Source: Heterodera schachtii
Lineage: Eukaryota > Nematoda > Chromadorea > Rhabditida > Heteroderidae
Direction: 5' to 3'
Length of the DNA: 64,000 nt
NCBI GenBank assembly: GCA_023374025.1
Contig: SIJG01000033.1
Span: forward strand, 841,239 to 905,238
Below are positions 36,320-47,618 of the stretch, one piece after another. Each line of letters starts with the position of its first letter. The stretch's first letter is position 1. Both the position numbers and the translations under genes were made by a program. Below the pieces are notes generated by a model. That model saw nothing but the letters and a program-made list of their open reading frames with translations. It made no database searches and was not told where the DNA came from.

Positions 36320-37000
36320 ATGAGCCTGAAAACAAAAAATGGGTAATATATATAAATTCATAGCTTGGCTCAAATTCCACCAAATTAATATTTCATGGTA
36401 TCATTCAATAGCTTTATTTGTTCTCTTTCAGATATAATTTTTCAAAAATTTTTTCTTAAGTATAAAAAAAGTTATAAAGCATTGAACATGCTATATTTTT
36501 TGCAATTGTCATGCATATATAATTAAAAATATTTAAAATTTAAAAGTGTTTAAATGCAATTGAGCCAAATCAATTTATATATTCGATAGCCCTAAGAATT
36601 CTCTATTTACCATTAAATTTCAGGAAATTTCATTGAGTTTCAAAAATTTTCTGGACAAAAAATTCTGATTTAAGATTTTTTTAGATTTTATGATATAACT
36701 TTTATTATATTTAAGTAAAAAATTTTAGGGATTATATTCTGATAGAGAAAACCTAGAGCTATTGAATGGTACCATGAAATATTAATTTGATTGAATTTAA
36801 GCCAAGTTATGAATTTATTTGTGTTACCCATTTTTGTTTTCAAACCCATTGGCAGTTTTAAGAAACGCGCATGGGTGGCAGTTTTTAAGAAACGCGCCAG
36901 CACGTTAAAAAAATACCAATTTGGCAGTTTTACGAAACGCGCTGGCAGTTTTACGAAACGCGCATGGGTGGCAGTTTTTACGAAACGCACTAGCACCAAC
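36320..37000. mobile_element. Foldback element with GGCAGTTTTACGAAACGC array
   Basis: 36330-36480 and 36680-36835 are inverted copies (GAAAACAAAAAATGGGTAA, then TTGGCTCAAATTC and TGGTATCATTCAATAGC). To the right, 36850-36995 holds five copies of GGCAGTTTTTACGAAACGC or the AAGAAACGC form, spaced irregularly. A related half element with GGCAGTTTTTAAGAAATGCC lies inverted at about 62620-62830. Confidence 0.6.
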
Positions 37001-38149
37001 CCGAATCTTTTATAAACTAAAAACATTGAACCGTTTGTTGATGAGTGTATATTTTAAATAAAAACAAAAAATCCGAGACAATTCCTTTACTAATTTCATA
37101 TATTTTTTTTAAAGTTAACTAAATTTTTAAATTTTAAAGGTTTATAAAAAAAAGTTCTAGTATTATCGAACCAATTGAAATTAAATGTCTGGGTGCTTTA
37201 ATCAAAGTTATAAGCAATTAACGTCAATATATCCATAATTATAAAAAAAATAATATATTTTGGGCTTTGATAAAAAAATATTTACGAAAATTTTAAATTT
37301 TTATCAGTAATTTGATATGCTTTTTGATATTTTTGTTTTTTTTATTTTTGTAAAATTTCTTAACAAAAATGCAGTAAACAAAAATGTACCCCTAAGAATT
37401 GATTGGAAAAATTTCAAAAATCTGTCCTAAATCGCATCCAATTGCGCTTTTCTTACAATAATACCTGTCCCCTTACTTCTTGCGACGTTTAGTCATAAAC
37501 GCTTGAAATGTACTTATTTTACAACTGCAACAATGGCAATTTTTGCAGCATTTTTTCGTATTTTCATTTCTATTAGAAGAAAATATTCATTTTTTGTTAC
37601 TCTAAATTTTCATTTTTTAAATATATTTTTAATATTATATTTTTTCTTTTCATGTTTTTATGCGCACCCTATCACAATACCTTCCCAACAATGGATAGGG
37701 AGCGGGGGGGGGGGGGGGGGATTCTCTCCACTAAAAGGAAAATTTTCCGCCTCTCGGCAACTCTGTAAATTGTTAAACTTCTTGTTCTTAGTTTTTTCAA
37801 TTGAGTATTTTTAATGGTTCAAAAAAATTTTGAAATTTATTCAAATCCCTCTAAAATAAACAAAATGTAAATGTATTGTTTGTAAGCTTGTTCCATCCAT
37901 ATCCATTCACGCTTTAAATTTTAAATAACTTATATTTTACAAAGAAATTCGCATTCACTGACTCATTTTCCGTTCACATTCTATATTTAAATAATAATTC
38001 AAGGTCCCGAGCAAAAATTTTCGAAGAAAAATATAAAATAAACGAAATTTTTAATAAACATTTTTTGAATTTTATTTGTCCATTGGTTCAATTGAATGAC
38101 GATTAATAAGTAAAGTTTATTGACGAAAATAAAAAAAAAGCAGAGGACA
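37001..38149. other. Intergenic, no supported gene
   Basis: AT-rich. Near 37383 is the module TACCCCTAAGAATTGATTGG shared with the word elements. A run of 14 or more G lies near 37706. The 103-codon ORF at 37503 crosses this G run and is not convincing. Confidence 0.4.
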
Positions 38150-38310
38150 ATTTTAATTATGTGGGAAATTAAAATGTTAAGGGAAATATGACAAGAAACG
38201 AAGGAAATGACAGCAAATTTATGGGCGAATAAAAAAAAATATTGCGGGAAATTGAAAAACAGATCGCCAAGAATATTCAAATAGGCACACCAAAAATTTT
38301 CTTATGACGA
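38150..38310. repeat. Inverted partner of 62850-63012
   Basis: About 160 bases, including CGCCAAGAATATTCAAATAG and GGCACACCAAAAATTTTC, recur in reverse complement at 62850-63012. They lie outside the main palindrome arms on both sides, so they may mark an older, wider inverted duplication or simply be two copies of one dispersed repeat. Confidence 0.65.
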
Positions 38311-38621
38311 ATTATTTAATTTATTTTTTTGCATTTTTTTTACTAAAAGTTTGCTTTGAATAAAATTGGAATTTTTAGCAATTATAAATTAATCCCTGGT
38401 CATAATAAGTAATGTTTTCATTTTTTAGGTAAGACAAATCGCGAAAGAACTAAAAATGGACAAATAGGTATAAAAATAGGTACCTGTAATAGGTAAATAG
38501 AAAAACTTCCATAGGAAATGATAGGTATTATAAAAGTCATTGTAGACTCCCCAAACCAAGTGGAAAATGCTTTTTTCGTGCTTATCTGTGCGAATTAAGT
38601 GCACAAAACCATAATAATAAG

Positions 38622-39225
38622 TAGGGCACCGATTTCTAGTGAAAAAACTTTTTTTTTTTGCTCAATTGATTTGAAGAAAGGAGCTCAAAAAAACGCATTT
38701 CTGCGTTAAAATTTTTTCATTTGGAAGTCATTTTTCGTCACTAGAAATCACTATTTTGGCGTTTTTCACTTAAAATAGTGAAAATTCACTTTTTTGGGAT
38801 TTTGTCACTATTTTTCACTATTTCGAGATTATTAGTAAAATTTATTAATAAAAATGTCAAAAAACCAAAAAATACACCCCTAAGAATCGACCTAAATTTT
38901 TTTTCAAAAATACACCCCCTAAGAATCGACCTAAAAATTTTTTAGAAAAATTTTCTCAAAAAATCATTCATCAAATTTTTTTTTTGAAAAATTTTTGGTT
39001 TAAAAATGTCAGTATTTGCCAAGAAATCATTAAAAAAAGTAAATTTACTTCATTTACAACTGCAACCAGTGAATAAAAAAAAAATTTTGCTTAGTTTTTG
39101 ACTGAAAATTACTATTCGTCACTTTTTTGGACTTTTTTCACTATTTTTTCACTATTTTGGCACTTTTTTGTCACTATTTTAGTTAACTATTTTGCGATTT
39201 TTCGTCACTAAAAGTCGGGGCCCTA
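38622..39225. mobile_element. hAT-like MITE, word TTCACTATTT
   Basis: A 604-bp element with ends TAGGGCACCGATTTCTAGTG and (inverted) TAGGGCCCCGACTTTTAGTG, flanked by the perfect 8-bp duplication ATAATAAG (38614-38621 and 39226-39233). Copies of TTCACTATTTTGG fill both halves. The centre has two copies of TACACCCCTAAGAATCGACC (38873 and about 38910) and the CTCAAAAAAACGCATTTCTG module. No ORF. Confidence 0.88.
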
Positions 39226-39233
39226 ATAATAAG

Positions 39234-39838
39234 CAGGGCTGCCAAAAATATGCACGAAAAGTAGCCAAAATATGCGCATAAATATGCAAATAAAATAGTG
39301 AAATATGCACCAAATATGCACAAAAATCGCAAAATATGCACAAAAAAAACTTGAAAATTAGGGGTGCAAATTCAATAAAAATTTTTTATTCCTCATAAAT
39401 TTTATCGGTTTTTTTGCAATTGAAAATCAAAAATTTCTCAAGATTTTCGGCACTAAAGCTCATCCTATTGTCTGCCAAAATTTTCCTAAGAGATATTCAA
39501 AACGGAAAATATTTGACGAAAAATGGCAAAATATGCAAAAAATCGGAAAATATTTGAAGAAAAATGGAAAAATATGCATAAAATCGGAAAATATTTGACG
39601 ATAAATGGCAAAATATGCAAAAAACGGAAAATCTGCACAAAAAATGGCAAAATATGCACGAAATGTGCAGAAAAAGCCAAAATATGCAAATATGCACAAA
39701 AATTTCGAAATATGCAAAAATATGCAAATAAAAGTCCCGATTTTTATACGCAAACACAAAAAAGAAAGGGTTTTTCGACTATTTAGAGCATGGAGAAGCC
39801 AGGAAAAAATATACATTTGCATACTTTTGGCAGCCCTG
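39234..39838. mobile_element. hAT-like MITE, word AAATATGCAC, abutting the previous one
   Basis: A 605-bp element beginning CAGGGCTGCCAAAAATATGC and ending, inverted, with CAGGGCTGCCAAAAGTATGC. Flanks are ATAATAAG on the left and ATAATATA on the right, agreeing at six of eight positions. It sits exactly next to the element at 38622. Words AAATATGCA recur more than 15 times. Apparent long ORFs on both strands are by-products of the word. Confidence 0.8.
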
Positions 39839-39864
39839 ATAATATAAGCATATACACACATAAA

Positions 39865-40560
39865 TTTATAAGTAGAGACGGGAATTTTATATTTTTACAT
39901 ATTTTTTCTGCGGCTTAATTATGACGAGAGAAGCCCAAAAATTGAGCATTTTATCCAGGGCTCGCAGATCTGAGGATTTATCTTCATTTTGTGGCTTTTT
40001 GTAGGTCAAGGAGGATTTTTTTTTTGAAATGATGATTTGAGGATTTTTGAGGCTTTTGGGGAAAATCGTCAGAATCTTTTAAATTTTGATAAATTTGCAT
40101 AATGTTTGACAATTATTTAATAATTTGGGTTTTTAAAAACGTCAAAATGAAAACCTCACCCAAATTATTCAAATGTTAACATTAGAGCCCGGAATTTTGA
40201 AAATGCCGGGACCGGGTCCGGGCGCGGGCTTAGACAATTGGCCGGGCCCGGGCGGTCCGGTCAAAAAAAGCTCGTTTAAACGGGCGGCCCGGGCCCGGTC
40301 CAAAATTTTGGCCGGGCGCCCGCCGGGGCCGGGCTTTGTTCAAAATTTTTTGAATTTTGATTAATAAAATTTTAAAAAATTTTACTTTTTTATTTTAGCT
40401 TATAATTATGTCAAGCCATGTAAATCGACCTTTTTTGCTTTTTAAAAAACTTTTTTTAATGGCGCATTTTTTTCAAAAAAAAATTGCGGTACAAGGGAAG
40501 TCCGGCGGTGCCACCAAGCGCCGCCGGGGAAATTTTTTGAAAATTTGTGTGTGATTGACG
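39865..40560. mobile_element. Nested, decayed word elements and a GC hairpin
   Basis: 39872 begins TAGAGACGGGAATTTTATAT; 39957 begins CAGGGCTCGCAGATCTGAGG with GAGGATTT words; 40183-40345 is a G/C block of CCGGGCCCGGG-type words. At 40502-40527 is the hairpin CCGGCGGTGCC-ACCAA-GCGCCGCCGG. None has both ends intact. Confidence 0.45.
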
Positions 40561-40742
40561 CAAAAGAAAATCAAGAAAAGCTATTCATGAATTTCGGGGT
40601 AGATACTCAGGAATCTGACAACACCTTGACTTAGTCCAAAACCCTAACCGGAAAAAAAAAACTCAAAATTTTGAAACTCTTAATTTTCTCATCATAATTT
40701 TCATTTTTCGAACAATTAAAACCCGAATGTGATCAAAAACAT

Positions 40743-43700
40743 TTACGAATCTTTGTCGTCCTTCGTCAATTTCTTCTTGAACAGTTCGTTCTGCACAAAA
40801 TTCTCTCGACATCTTTGGGCTCCCCAAAATTTTTTGTGCGATTTCACTGTGTAATTTCGGCCCACCAATTCGCCCCCCTCCTCCATTTGTTGGTGCACCA
40901 TTTCACACAGCTGACAAAAGGCGGAAGTGTTCACAGTCGGCACCCATCGCTTCTGGTAGAATTTTGTCCAATTGAAATACCTTAAAAATAGGGTTGTAAG
41001 GGACGGGGGCGGGAATTCCCGGTCCTCCGAGGTCCCGGTTCAAGGTCCCGGATTTTCAAAATTTATTTCCCTGTCCCGGTAGGGCAAACGGGAACCGGGA
41101 AAACCAAGCACTGGTAAGAATGGGGGGTATGATTTGTGAGTGAAAAATTAGTGACCAAAATTGGAGTTAAAGGATAAAATTTAAAAATAATCAGAAATAT
41201 ATTCTTTAAAAGTCACTGCCAATTGTGCAAATGGCCTAGTGGCTAGTCTCCTTGACTTTCCCTTTTTCTTTCTCCTGTTTCAAACCTTTACAGAAATTAA
41301 AATATTTTTAATTTTCTTTTTGTATATTCATTGGTTTCCTATCGACAAAATATTATTCCTCATAGTTTTTTTTTTAATTAACACATTTTTATCATTTTTT
41401 AAATGAAAATCCGTACAAATTGAGCCTAATAATCCAAAAAAAACAAGCCATTTTTGTTGAAAATCTGTTAACAAAATTACACTCAAATTTTCAAAATTTC
41501 CTCCGGCGGCGCCTATCGGCACCGCAGGACCCACTTCTTTCTTCCCCAAAAGTTTTTTGGAAAAAGCGCGCCGAAAAAGTGATGTGAAAAGCAAATCTGA
41601 ATTTTTAATAATATTTGTTCATTTGAGTCAAAAAATGATTAATTGTTTGAAATGATTGAAGAAAATTTGGATTGAAAATTTTCATTAATTAAATTTAGCT
41701 TTAACTTTAGGATTTATTAAATAAAAAACAAAATAAAAATAATTTTGTATTATTTTGACTTGGAATAAATTATAATTTGATTTTTTTGAATTTTTTTAAA
41801 TTTTTTCGAGTTTTTAAAATTTCCCGTTAGGTCCCGGTCCCAGACAAAAACCGAGGTCCCGGTTCCGACTGCTCAGACCCTGGCAGGTCCCGGTTTTAGC
41901 AAAATTTCCCGGTTCCGTACAACCCTACTTAAAAATTAAAAGGTAATTTTGATAAAAGATTTTTGTTGGAAATTAATGGCATTAGGTATGTTCAAATAAA
42001 AAACTTAATAATCCAACGCTTTTTGGTCGGCGGTGCCATGGCAAAACATCAAAACGTACAAAATTATATTTAATTTTTAAATTAGTCATAATATCTTATT
42101 TAAAGTTTATTTTTCACGTGCCATTGAGCCTTTGCTAATTAAATACTTACCCCAAATATCGGTCTTTGTCCTTGTGCAATGCCTTCAGATGGTCGGCCAA
42201 TGCCGTGGCATTGTCAAAATCGTCCGCTGCGATGTACAAATCGTCCGGAATGCCCAACTCGCGCACCACTTCCCTGCAGAACACAACCGGCACTGTCAAA
42301 CTGCGCAAAGCGTTCCAAAATTTCTCCGTCACATATTCGGAGCACACCGTATTTTCAAAGGCCAAATAAAAAAAGTGGGACTCTGTAGGAGAAAATATTT
42401 TTAGAAGTTTCCTAAACGGCTGGTAAAAATGTGTCAAAGAGGGAAAATGTGTGCCCAAAATTTTATTTCAATTAAAGTCAAAAGCGGCTAATTTATAAAC
42501 ATGGCTCATAAAAACCAAAAATTGGATTTTATTTTTCATATATATGCAAATAGGATCAGATTTTTTGTGTGTTTTAGCGACCGGAGCGCTGCCTAATAAT
42601 AGGGCCCGGAATTTTGTAATTGCGCAAACCCGGACCGGAGCTCGTTTTCCAAGACGGATCCGAATATTATCAGGAGATAAAATCCTATTTTAACAGGACT
42701 CCGAGTCCTTCAGTCACAACAATGTTTTATCCCCAAATCCACGGATGCGAATCCAAAAAACTTTTTCACAAAATAACTGTGCCGCCCAATCAATCGGTCG
42801 GTCGTCATTCACTCACCCATTTGCTGCTCATAACATTTTTGCCCATCACAATCTTTTCCGCTGCACTTGCCGACCATGTCTAATTCGATGAGCTCCTGCA
42901 ATTGCTTTGTCAGCAAATCTCTGCCGGAGGGAGCCCCGCAATGGGACACAATTTGGAGGGCAAATCGTTTTTTGCGCGACATTCTCTCACTGATCTGACA
43001 AAGTGAAGGAAGAATAGAGAATAGAGGCCCGAATATAGTGGGTGAAAAAACAAATGAATATCCGAAATGCATTAAAGGTGGCGAACTTAAAAAACAAATT
43101 AAGCGCGGGGGGAGTATTTTCCTAACCTTAAAACATTTTTAAATTACAATTTTTTAGCATATCCTTGCAAGTAATATCAATGAGAATTTTTTCTTTTGCT
43201 TTTCTTGTCCCTTTCTCACTTCCGCAGCGCTCCAAATCTCTTCCGGTGACGTCAGTGCCGTAATTGGGGTCAATTGGCCATACGGTACTGGAATGGTACT
43301 GGCGCTATGGTACGTTATGGACACATTAAAATAATTGTCCGGCACATTTTCCATCTTTTCGTAACACCAGTAGGGAGACTGAATAAAAAAGAAACAACAC
43401 ATTCATCATTTGTACATGGTGTTTGTTCTTAGATTTCAACAAATTTTTCAAAACTTTGCTAAACAAATTTACCTTTTTTTAATCTATTGGGGTCTTTATA
43501 AGTAACTTAAAAATGTTCGAAAATGAAAAATATCCATAAATTAGAAAAAATTACGAACAAAAGTTCAACATATTTATTTTGCTTGCTATAATTCTTTTTT
43601 TTACTAAGCTCTATAAATTTAATGAAATTTTGCTAATTGCTTGTTAATAGAGAAGACGAATCATAAGACCAATCGGATGATACAAAGAATGTAAAATTTA

Positions 43701-44605
43701 ATTTACTATTAATAAAAAATGCTTGAAAAAGAAAGTGGCCTAAAAGTTCTAAAATTGAATTTTTGAATCACACATTTTTTGGTTCTAATTTTTCGTGGAT
43801 GAATTAAATTATATTTAAACCAAAAAATTATTCATTTTAATATCCAAATTTCAAGCCCAAAATGCCACTGAATTTATGCACTTACCTCTATGCTCATCAT
43901 AGCGTACAACTGAATTGAAAGTAAAATGGCATTTTAAAAATGCTGCCAATTTTGGCACCTGTTCAGGACGCCGATTTTTTGGAAGCGGCTTAAAGCTTTG
44001 ACGAACATGGAAAAGCACCGCCGATGCCGAACTTTCACTAGAATTATGCTATATAAAATTTGGTTTTCAATTTTTGCACAATATATAATGAAATATAATA
44101 AATATTATTACAATATTCTTTTCATATTGTATAAAATAGTTTTACAAATTTGTGTCATATGTGAACACACAGTCGCACGACGGATTGTTTAGCTCGCCGT
44201 TTGTCATATAAACAAAAAGTTCATGATAAAGATATAATCCGGCCCATCCGAGGATGATCGGCTTCTTCTGTTTTGCCCTTTGATTTTGCACTGATTTTTT
44301 GGCGCTTGAAGCTAATAAATGGTGGGAATAAACAAAAGGGTATAAGTCAGGGTTTGTCCTAAGCTTTGTGTCGGAGTTCAGAATTCCAGTTCCAATTTTA
44401 TGTTTGCTAATAATTAAAAATTACGGTATGGAGTGGCATTTGTTGGCCCATCAATGCCATCATCGCCCAACAGCAGATGGAAACTGAAAATCTTTAATTA
44501 AAATTACAATTAATGAAGCAATTACGGGTTGGGCGATGTCTGCTGGCAGTCGGAGAAAATTAAGAGCAAAAGCAACGGAAAATGAACAAATGGAAAAAGA
44601 TTCAT
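40743..44605 (-). CDS. GT10 alpha-1,3-fucosyltransferase, left copy
   Basis: Minus-strand exons: 44605-44526, 44483-44425, 44311-44146, 44037-43959, 43909-43886, 43378-43220, 42994-42817, 42382-42151, 40980-40743, giving 1215 nt and 404 aa in phase. A hydrophobic N-terminus (FVHFPLLLLLIFS) serves as signal peptide or type II anchor. GT10 marks: KKPIILGWAGL (about 62-72), CDCVFTYDT, MMSIESPYWCYE, IPVPYGQL, VSHCGAPSGRDLL, GKCSGKDC, and the donor-site signature LAFENTVCSEYVTEKFW (255-271). The enzyme should move fucose from GDP-fucose to N-acetylglucosamine of glycans in the Golgi; substrate linkage is not readable. Small introns of 42-113 nt dominate, but intron 7 is enlarged by a 939-bp transposon whose duplicated target site is the splice acceptor itself. 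No disabling lesion. Confidence 0.92.
40989..41927. mobile_element. hAT-like MITE, word GGTCCCGG, at a splice acceptor
   Basis: A 939-bp element with ends TAGGGTTGTA and TACAACCCTA and a perfect 8-bp duplication CTTAAAAA (40981-40988 and 41928-41935). GGTCCCGG/CCGGGACC words cluster at both ends. The matching site in the right arm (60751-60758, TTTTTAAG) is empty. The inside contains a GC hairpin near 41502-41527 and, near 41228, a tRNA-like A box TGGCCTAGTGG with GTTTCAAACC about 50 bases on. No transposase. Confidence 0.93.
41228..41287 (+). other. Possible tRNA-derived SINE promoter
   Basis: TGGCCTAGTGG fits the pol III A-box consensus, and GTTTCAAACC about 40 bases later resembles a B box. 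The A-box part recurs at about 32083. It lies inside the MITE, so the resemblance may be chance or a captured tRNA-derived fragment. Confidence 0.25.
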
Positions 44606-45204
44606 CACTTTAGTCAGTGGAACGTTAATTATTTGCCTATTAACAAAATAGGTTTGTTTTAAAAATGTCAAAAAAAAACTGAGATTTTCAAAAAAACCTT
44701 AAAAATTAGCAATAAAACTATATTTTTATAGGGATTTAACCAAGTAATGTAAAAGATAGACTGAAGCTTAGCTTCTAGGGCCATTAAAATAGTTAAAATC
44801 GTAAATTTATAATTTTATTTTTTGGTTTTTTTGAATGAAGCACTGCTGCTTTAACAAAAAACATTCTACGAACAATTTTTACGAATAAATTATTGTTGGA
44901 AATGTGAAACTGAGAGAGATGAGCTCATCTTTTTTACTTAATGGAATTCAACAGGCAAAACAATAAATCATTTGCATAAATAAGAAAATAAATGATTTTT
45001 ATGGAAAAAAATATTTAATAAAATATTAAGTGATTATTTTATAATAAATATTTTAAAAGATTCTGAATTTTTAAGTTTGGGGTTTCAAAGTCAGAACATT
45101 CGTAAAAAATAATAATGACCACAGTCTGTTTGTGTTGGCTTAGATTTGTTAGACTTTTGTCCAAATATTAATTCATTTTATTCAACATGGAAGGCGCAGA
45201 CAAA

Positions 45205-45661
45205 GTATTGGGTTGATGAAAAAGTTCTGACCCGCTAAACACTTGCACATTAAACAATTTTTTGTTCACAAAAACAAACACTCAATCAATTATGTACTCA
45301 CCATTTTGATCAATGATCCTCCCCATTGATCAGGCAACATTTCAATCCTCTTTTTATAAATCTGATCATTTTTCGATATAGTGGATGAGGAAGAACCGCC
45401 CATCGAAGTTGCTCAATTTTTTGTAGCGTTGCGAACGCAACATGTGGGCGTGCGTTGTCATTGTGAAGGAGTACGCGCCGCGGTAAATGGAGGACGACGA
45501 ATTTGGTGATGAACCCGCTGCAGTTGTTGCTGGTAGATGTCGGCGTTGATGGTTTGCCCAGCCAGAACAAGTTCATAGCGGACCTTTTTGACCCAAAATG
45601 AGGCTTTATTTTTGCACGCCAAATGAGGCTTTTGAAAGTTTTAATCTGGGAAACCCTGACT
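45205..45661 (-). pseudogene. Mariner transposase fragment, left copy
   Basis: On the minus strand, VRYELVLAGQTINADIYQQQ can be read in part, followed by LLHNDNARPHVAFATLQKIE and LRWAVLPHPLYRKM, typical of the mariner/Tc1 catalytic core around the second Asp. Frames change within it, the N-terminal DNA-binding region is absent, and the end GGGTTGATGAAAAAGTTCTG looks like a mariner terminal repeat. It is non-functional. Its outer end coincides with the palindrome breakpoint. Confidence 0.85.
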
Positions 45662-46230
45662 AAAATAAATGTTTATAAATATATATGCATAAGCATTGTA
45701 TAAACAAATTTTTGCTGCTGCTAAAAAATAAGATGGTTGGCGGTTAAATATTGGTGGTTGCTGGTTGCTCCAGCAGAAAATTTACCATCTTCTTTTGCTG
45801 ACGTTTTTCTCATGGTTGGTATAAATAACCATGGTTAATGACCTGGTCAAATAGCCACCTTCTTTTACTACGGCCCCTGGATAAAACTACATTTTTATAC
45901 TGTTTTTCACAAAAATTGCTCCTATTTTGGCCGCTTTAAGGAAAAAAATAGTAAAAATAAGAAATTTTGCCTTTGTTTCCAGCTGTGTTTTCTTTTAATT
46001 TTAAACAAATTATTGTTCGATTTTTGGGCATTATTTTTGTGAAAATTGATTCGTTTTATAATTGGCAATTTTTTAGTCAAATAGTTTGTTTTCTCAATAA
46101 TTTCTGATTAAGCTGTTCTTATGATTTAAAGTGATAAGGCCAGCAAAAAGTATTTATGAATTTTTTATGCCTGCTTTATAGTAAAACATCTAATAAATGA
46201 ATTATGCGCACACAACTTACTGATCATTAG
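45662..46230. other. Spacer between left arm and word element
   Basis: AT-rich. Three variants of GGTTGGCGGTTAAATATTGG/ATGGTTGGTA words around 45730-45850 hint at another small element; no gene. Confidence 0.35.
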
Positions 46231-47135
46231 GGTTTCTTTTTTAGGCAAATGCCTAAAATTTTGCGCACTTGATACGCTCAGATAAGCACGAAAAATGCTT
46301 TTCCGCTTGGTTTGGGGTGGTTATAGGACATTTGCGGTAAATAATAATTTGGCGTTTCGTTACCCGCAAATGTCCGATTCCCAGCAGGCCGCAAATGTCC
46401 GGACGCAAATGTCTTAACACGTTTGGGGTGTATACGATGACTTAAATAAATGACTAACTTTGCCTATTTCGGGGTTTTTCGCCTACTGTGCCTATTTTGG
46501 AATTTTCGAAAAAATCTTTAAAAAAGAAATAAAAACAAAAAACACACCCCTAAGAAATGAACCAAAAATTTTCAAAAAAAATACATCTAAGAATGAAAAA
46601 TAGTTTCAAAAAAATGACGCTAAAATTTAATATTTTTTTCCTTATATAATTTTTTTAAAGATTTGTTCATATTCTGAAAAAATAAATTTTTTAATAATTT
46701 CATTTATAATTGAAATATTTAAGTTTTTAAGTGTTTTACTACCTAAAAAGCGTTAATAAAAATTTATTTGCCTATTTTAGTAGAGAGAGGACCGGACCGG
46801 GCCCCGTTTTTACCTGGCCCGGCAAACCGGTTCGGCGATTTTTGGGAAAAATCCCGTTTGACTGGTTTTTGAGAGGCAGCCGGACCCGGAAACCGGTTAT
46901 TCTGAAATTATCAGCCCGGTCCGGTCCGGAATTTTTGAGAATTCCGTTCTCTATATTTTAGTGCCTATTCGAGGATTTTTGTGTTTATTTAATGCCGATT
47001 TTGAGATTTATATACTTTTTAAGTGCCTATTTCGCTATTTTTTGCTGATTTCGTGTTGAATTTAGCATTTTTTGATGCTGAATTAAGTGCTTAATTATCA
47101 TTTTTTGGTGATGAAAAATCCGGTCTCTATTGATA
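46231..47135. mobile_element. Word element, TGCCTATTTTGG, with nested insertion
   Basis: Begins near TAGGGTTTCTTTTTTAGGCA and fades out near CCGGTCTCTA at 47128. It shares with the element at 5492 the blocks AGGCAAATGCCTAAAATTTT, CCGCTTGGTTTGGGGTG and CACACCCCTAAGAA. A small GCAAATGTCCG word cluster (46325-46420) is inserted near its left end. No clean target duplication. Confidence 0.55.
46781..46953. mobile_element. Short hAT-like MITE nested in another MITE
   Basis: 173 bp, ends TAGAGAG and CTCTA, flanked by a perfect 8-bp duplication TATTTTAG (46773-46780 and 46954-46961). Words CCGGACCGG and AAACCGG repeat inside. It interrupts the TGCCTATTTT word region, so it is younger. Confidence 0.85.
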
Positions 47136-47144
47136 ACATTTTAA

Positions 47145-47240
47145 TCTCCATATAATCATTTAATTTCATTTCAAAATCCATTTTTTAAAATTTGGCATTC
47201 GCCTTCTCCGTCCGTTACACAGTTGTACATCCGTCGGGCA
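47145..47240 (-). pseudogene. Duplicated 3' end of the Cys-rich gene
   Basis: On the minus strand about 95 bases match the end of the neighbouring Cys-rich gene (47570-47690): CCCGACGGATGT, GTAACGGACGG, ATGCCAAATTT, then downstream CATATGGAGATT. A lost base shifts the frame and a TAA replaces the Val codon. A dead partial duplicate. Confidence 0.7.
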
Positions 47241-47618
47241 ATGAGATAAATTTTAAATTGTAAAAAAAATTTCTGTGCGTTTTTTTCTATTCGTAAAATT
47301 TTGGCATCTGAGAAGGGGTGGCTGGGGGGGGGGGTATTTCGTAGTTCGTAAAGGCTAATTTCTGACCCGCCCCCTTGTCAACATATGATTTAAAGAGCCG
47401 ACGATCTTGTTGGCATCGCCGGGAATTCTCGAAATAAATTTAAAAGAATGTAACTCTCAGATTTGGAATTCTTTAAAAAGAGGAAAATAGTCATGAGAGG
47501 AAAAATTAATTTGCAACATGAATTTATAACATATCTTTAACAAATTCTAATTATTTTTTAAAGGAATTAAACATTTGAATCTCCATATGATCAATCGAAT
47601 CCTTTACAAAATTCCTTT

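Larger units (their letters stand above)
40562..45661. repeat. Left arm of the large inverted duplication
   Basis: Reverse complement of 55832-61607. Homology starts at the 5' end of a mariner fragment (GTCAGGGTTTCCCAG in the arm's own orientation), runs through 600 bases of intergenic DNA, the entire fucosyltransferase gene and about 180 bases beyond its stop, and ends at CAAGAAAAGC near 40570. Differences are scattered substitutions and indels, plus insertions specific to one arm. Confidence 0.93.

Noticed and set aside
39460..39861. 133-codon Phe/Ala/Tyr-rich ORF and its opposite-strand shadows
   Set aside because: They arise from the AAATATGCA word repeated within the MITE at 39234.
40173..40364. 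Gly/Pro-rich ORF and the similar one at 46731
   Set aside because: Translations of CCGGGCCCGGG and CCGGACCGG word arrays, not genes.
43886..43959. Continuous reading through KLAAFLKCHFTFNSVVRYDE in exon 4
   Set aside because: A 49-base intron there gives the expected family motif RPEQLYAMMSIESPYW instead.
44311..44425. Frameshifts in the N-terminal part of both fucosyltransferase copies
   Set aside because: The apparent shifts (5 extra bases left, 1 fewer right) fall inside an intron with good GTAATT and ATTAG borders; splicing it restores phase in both copies.
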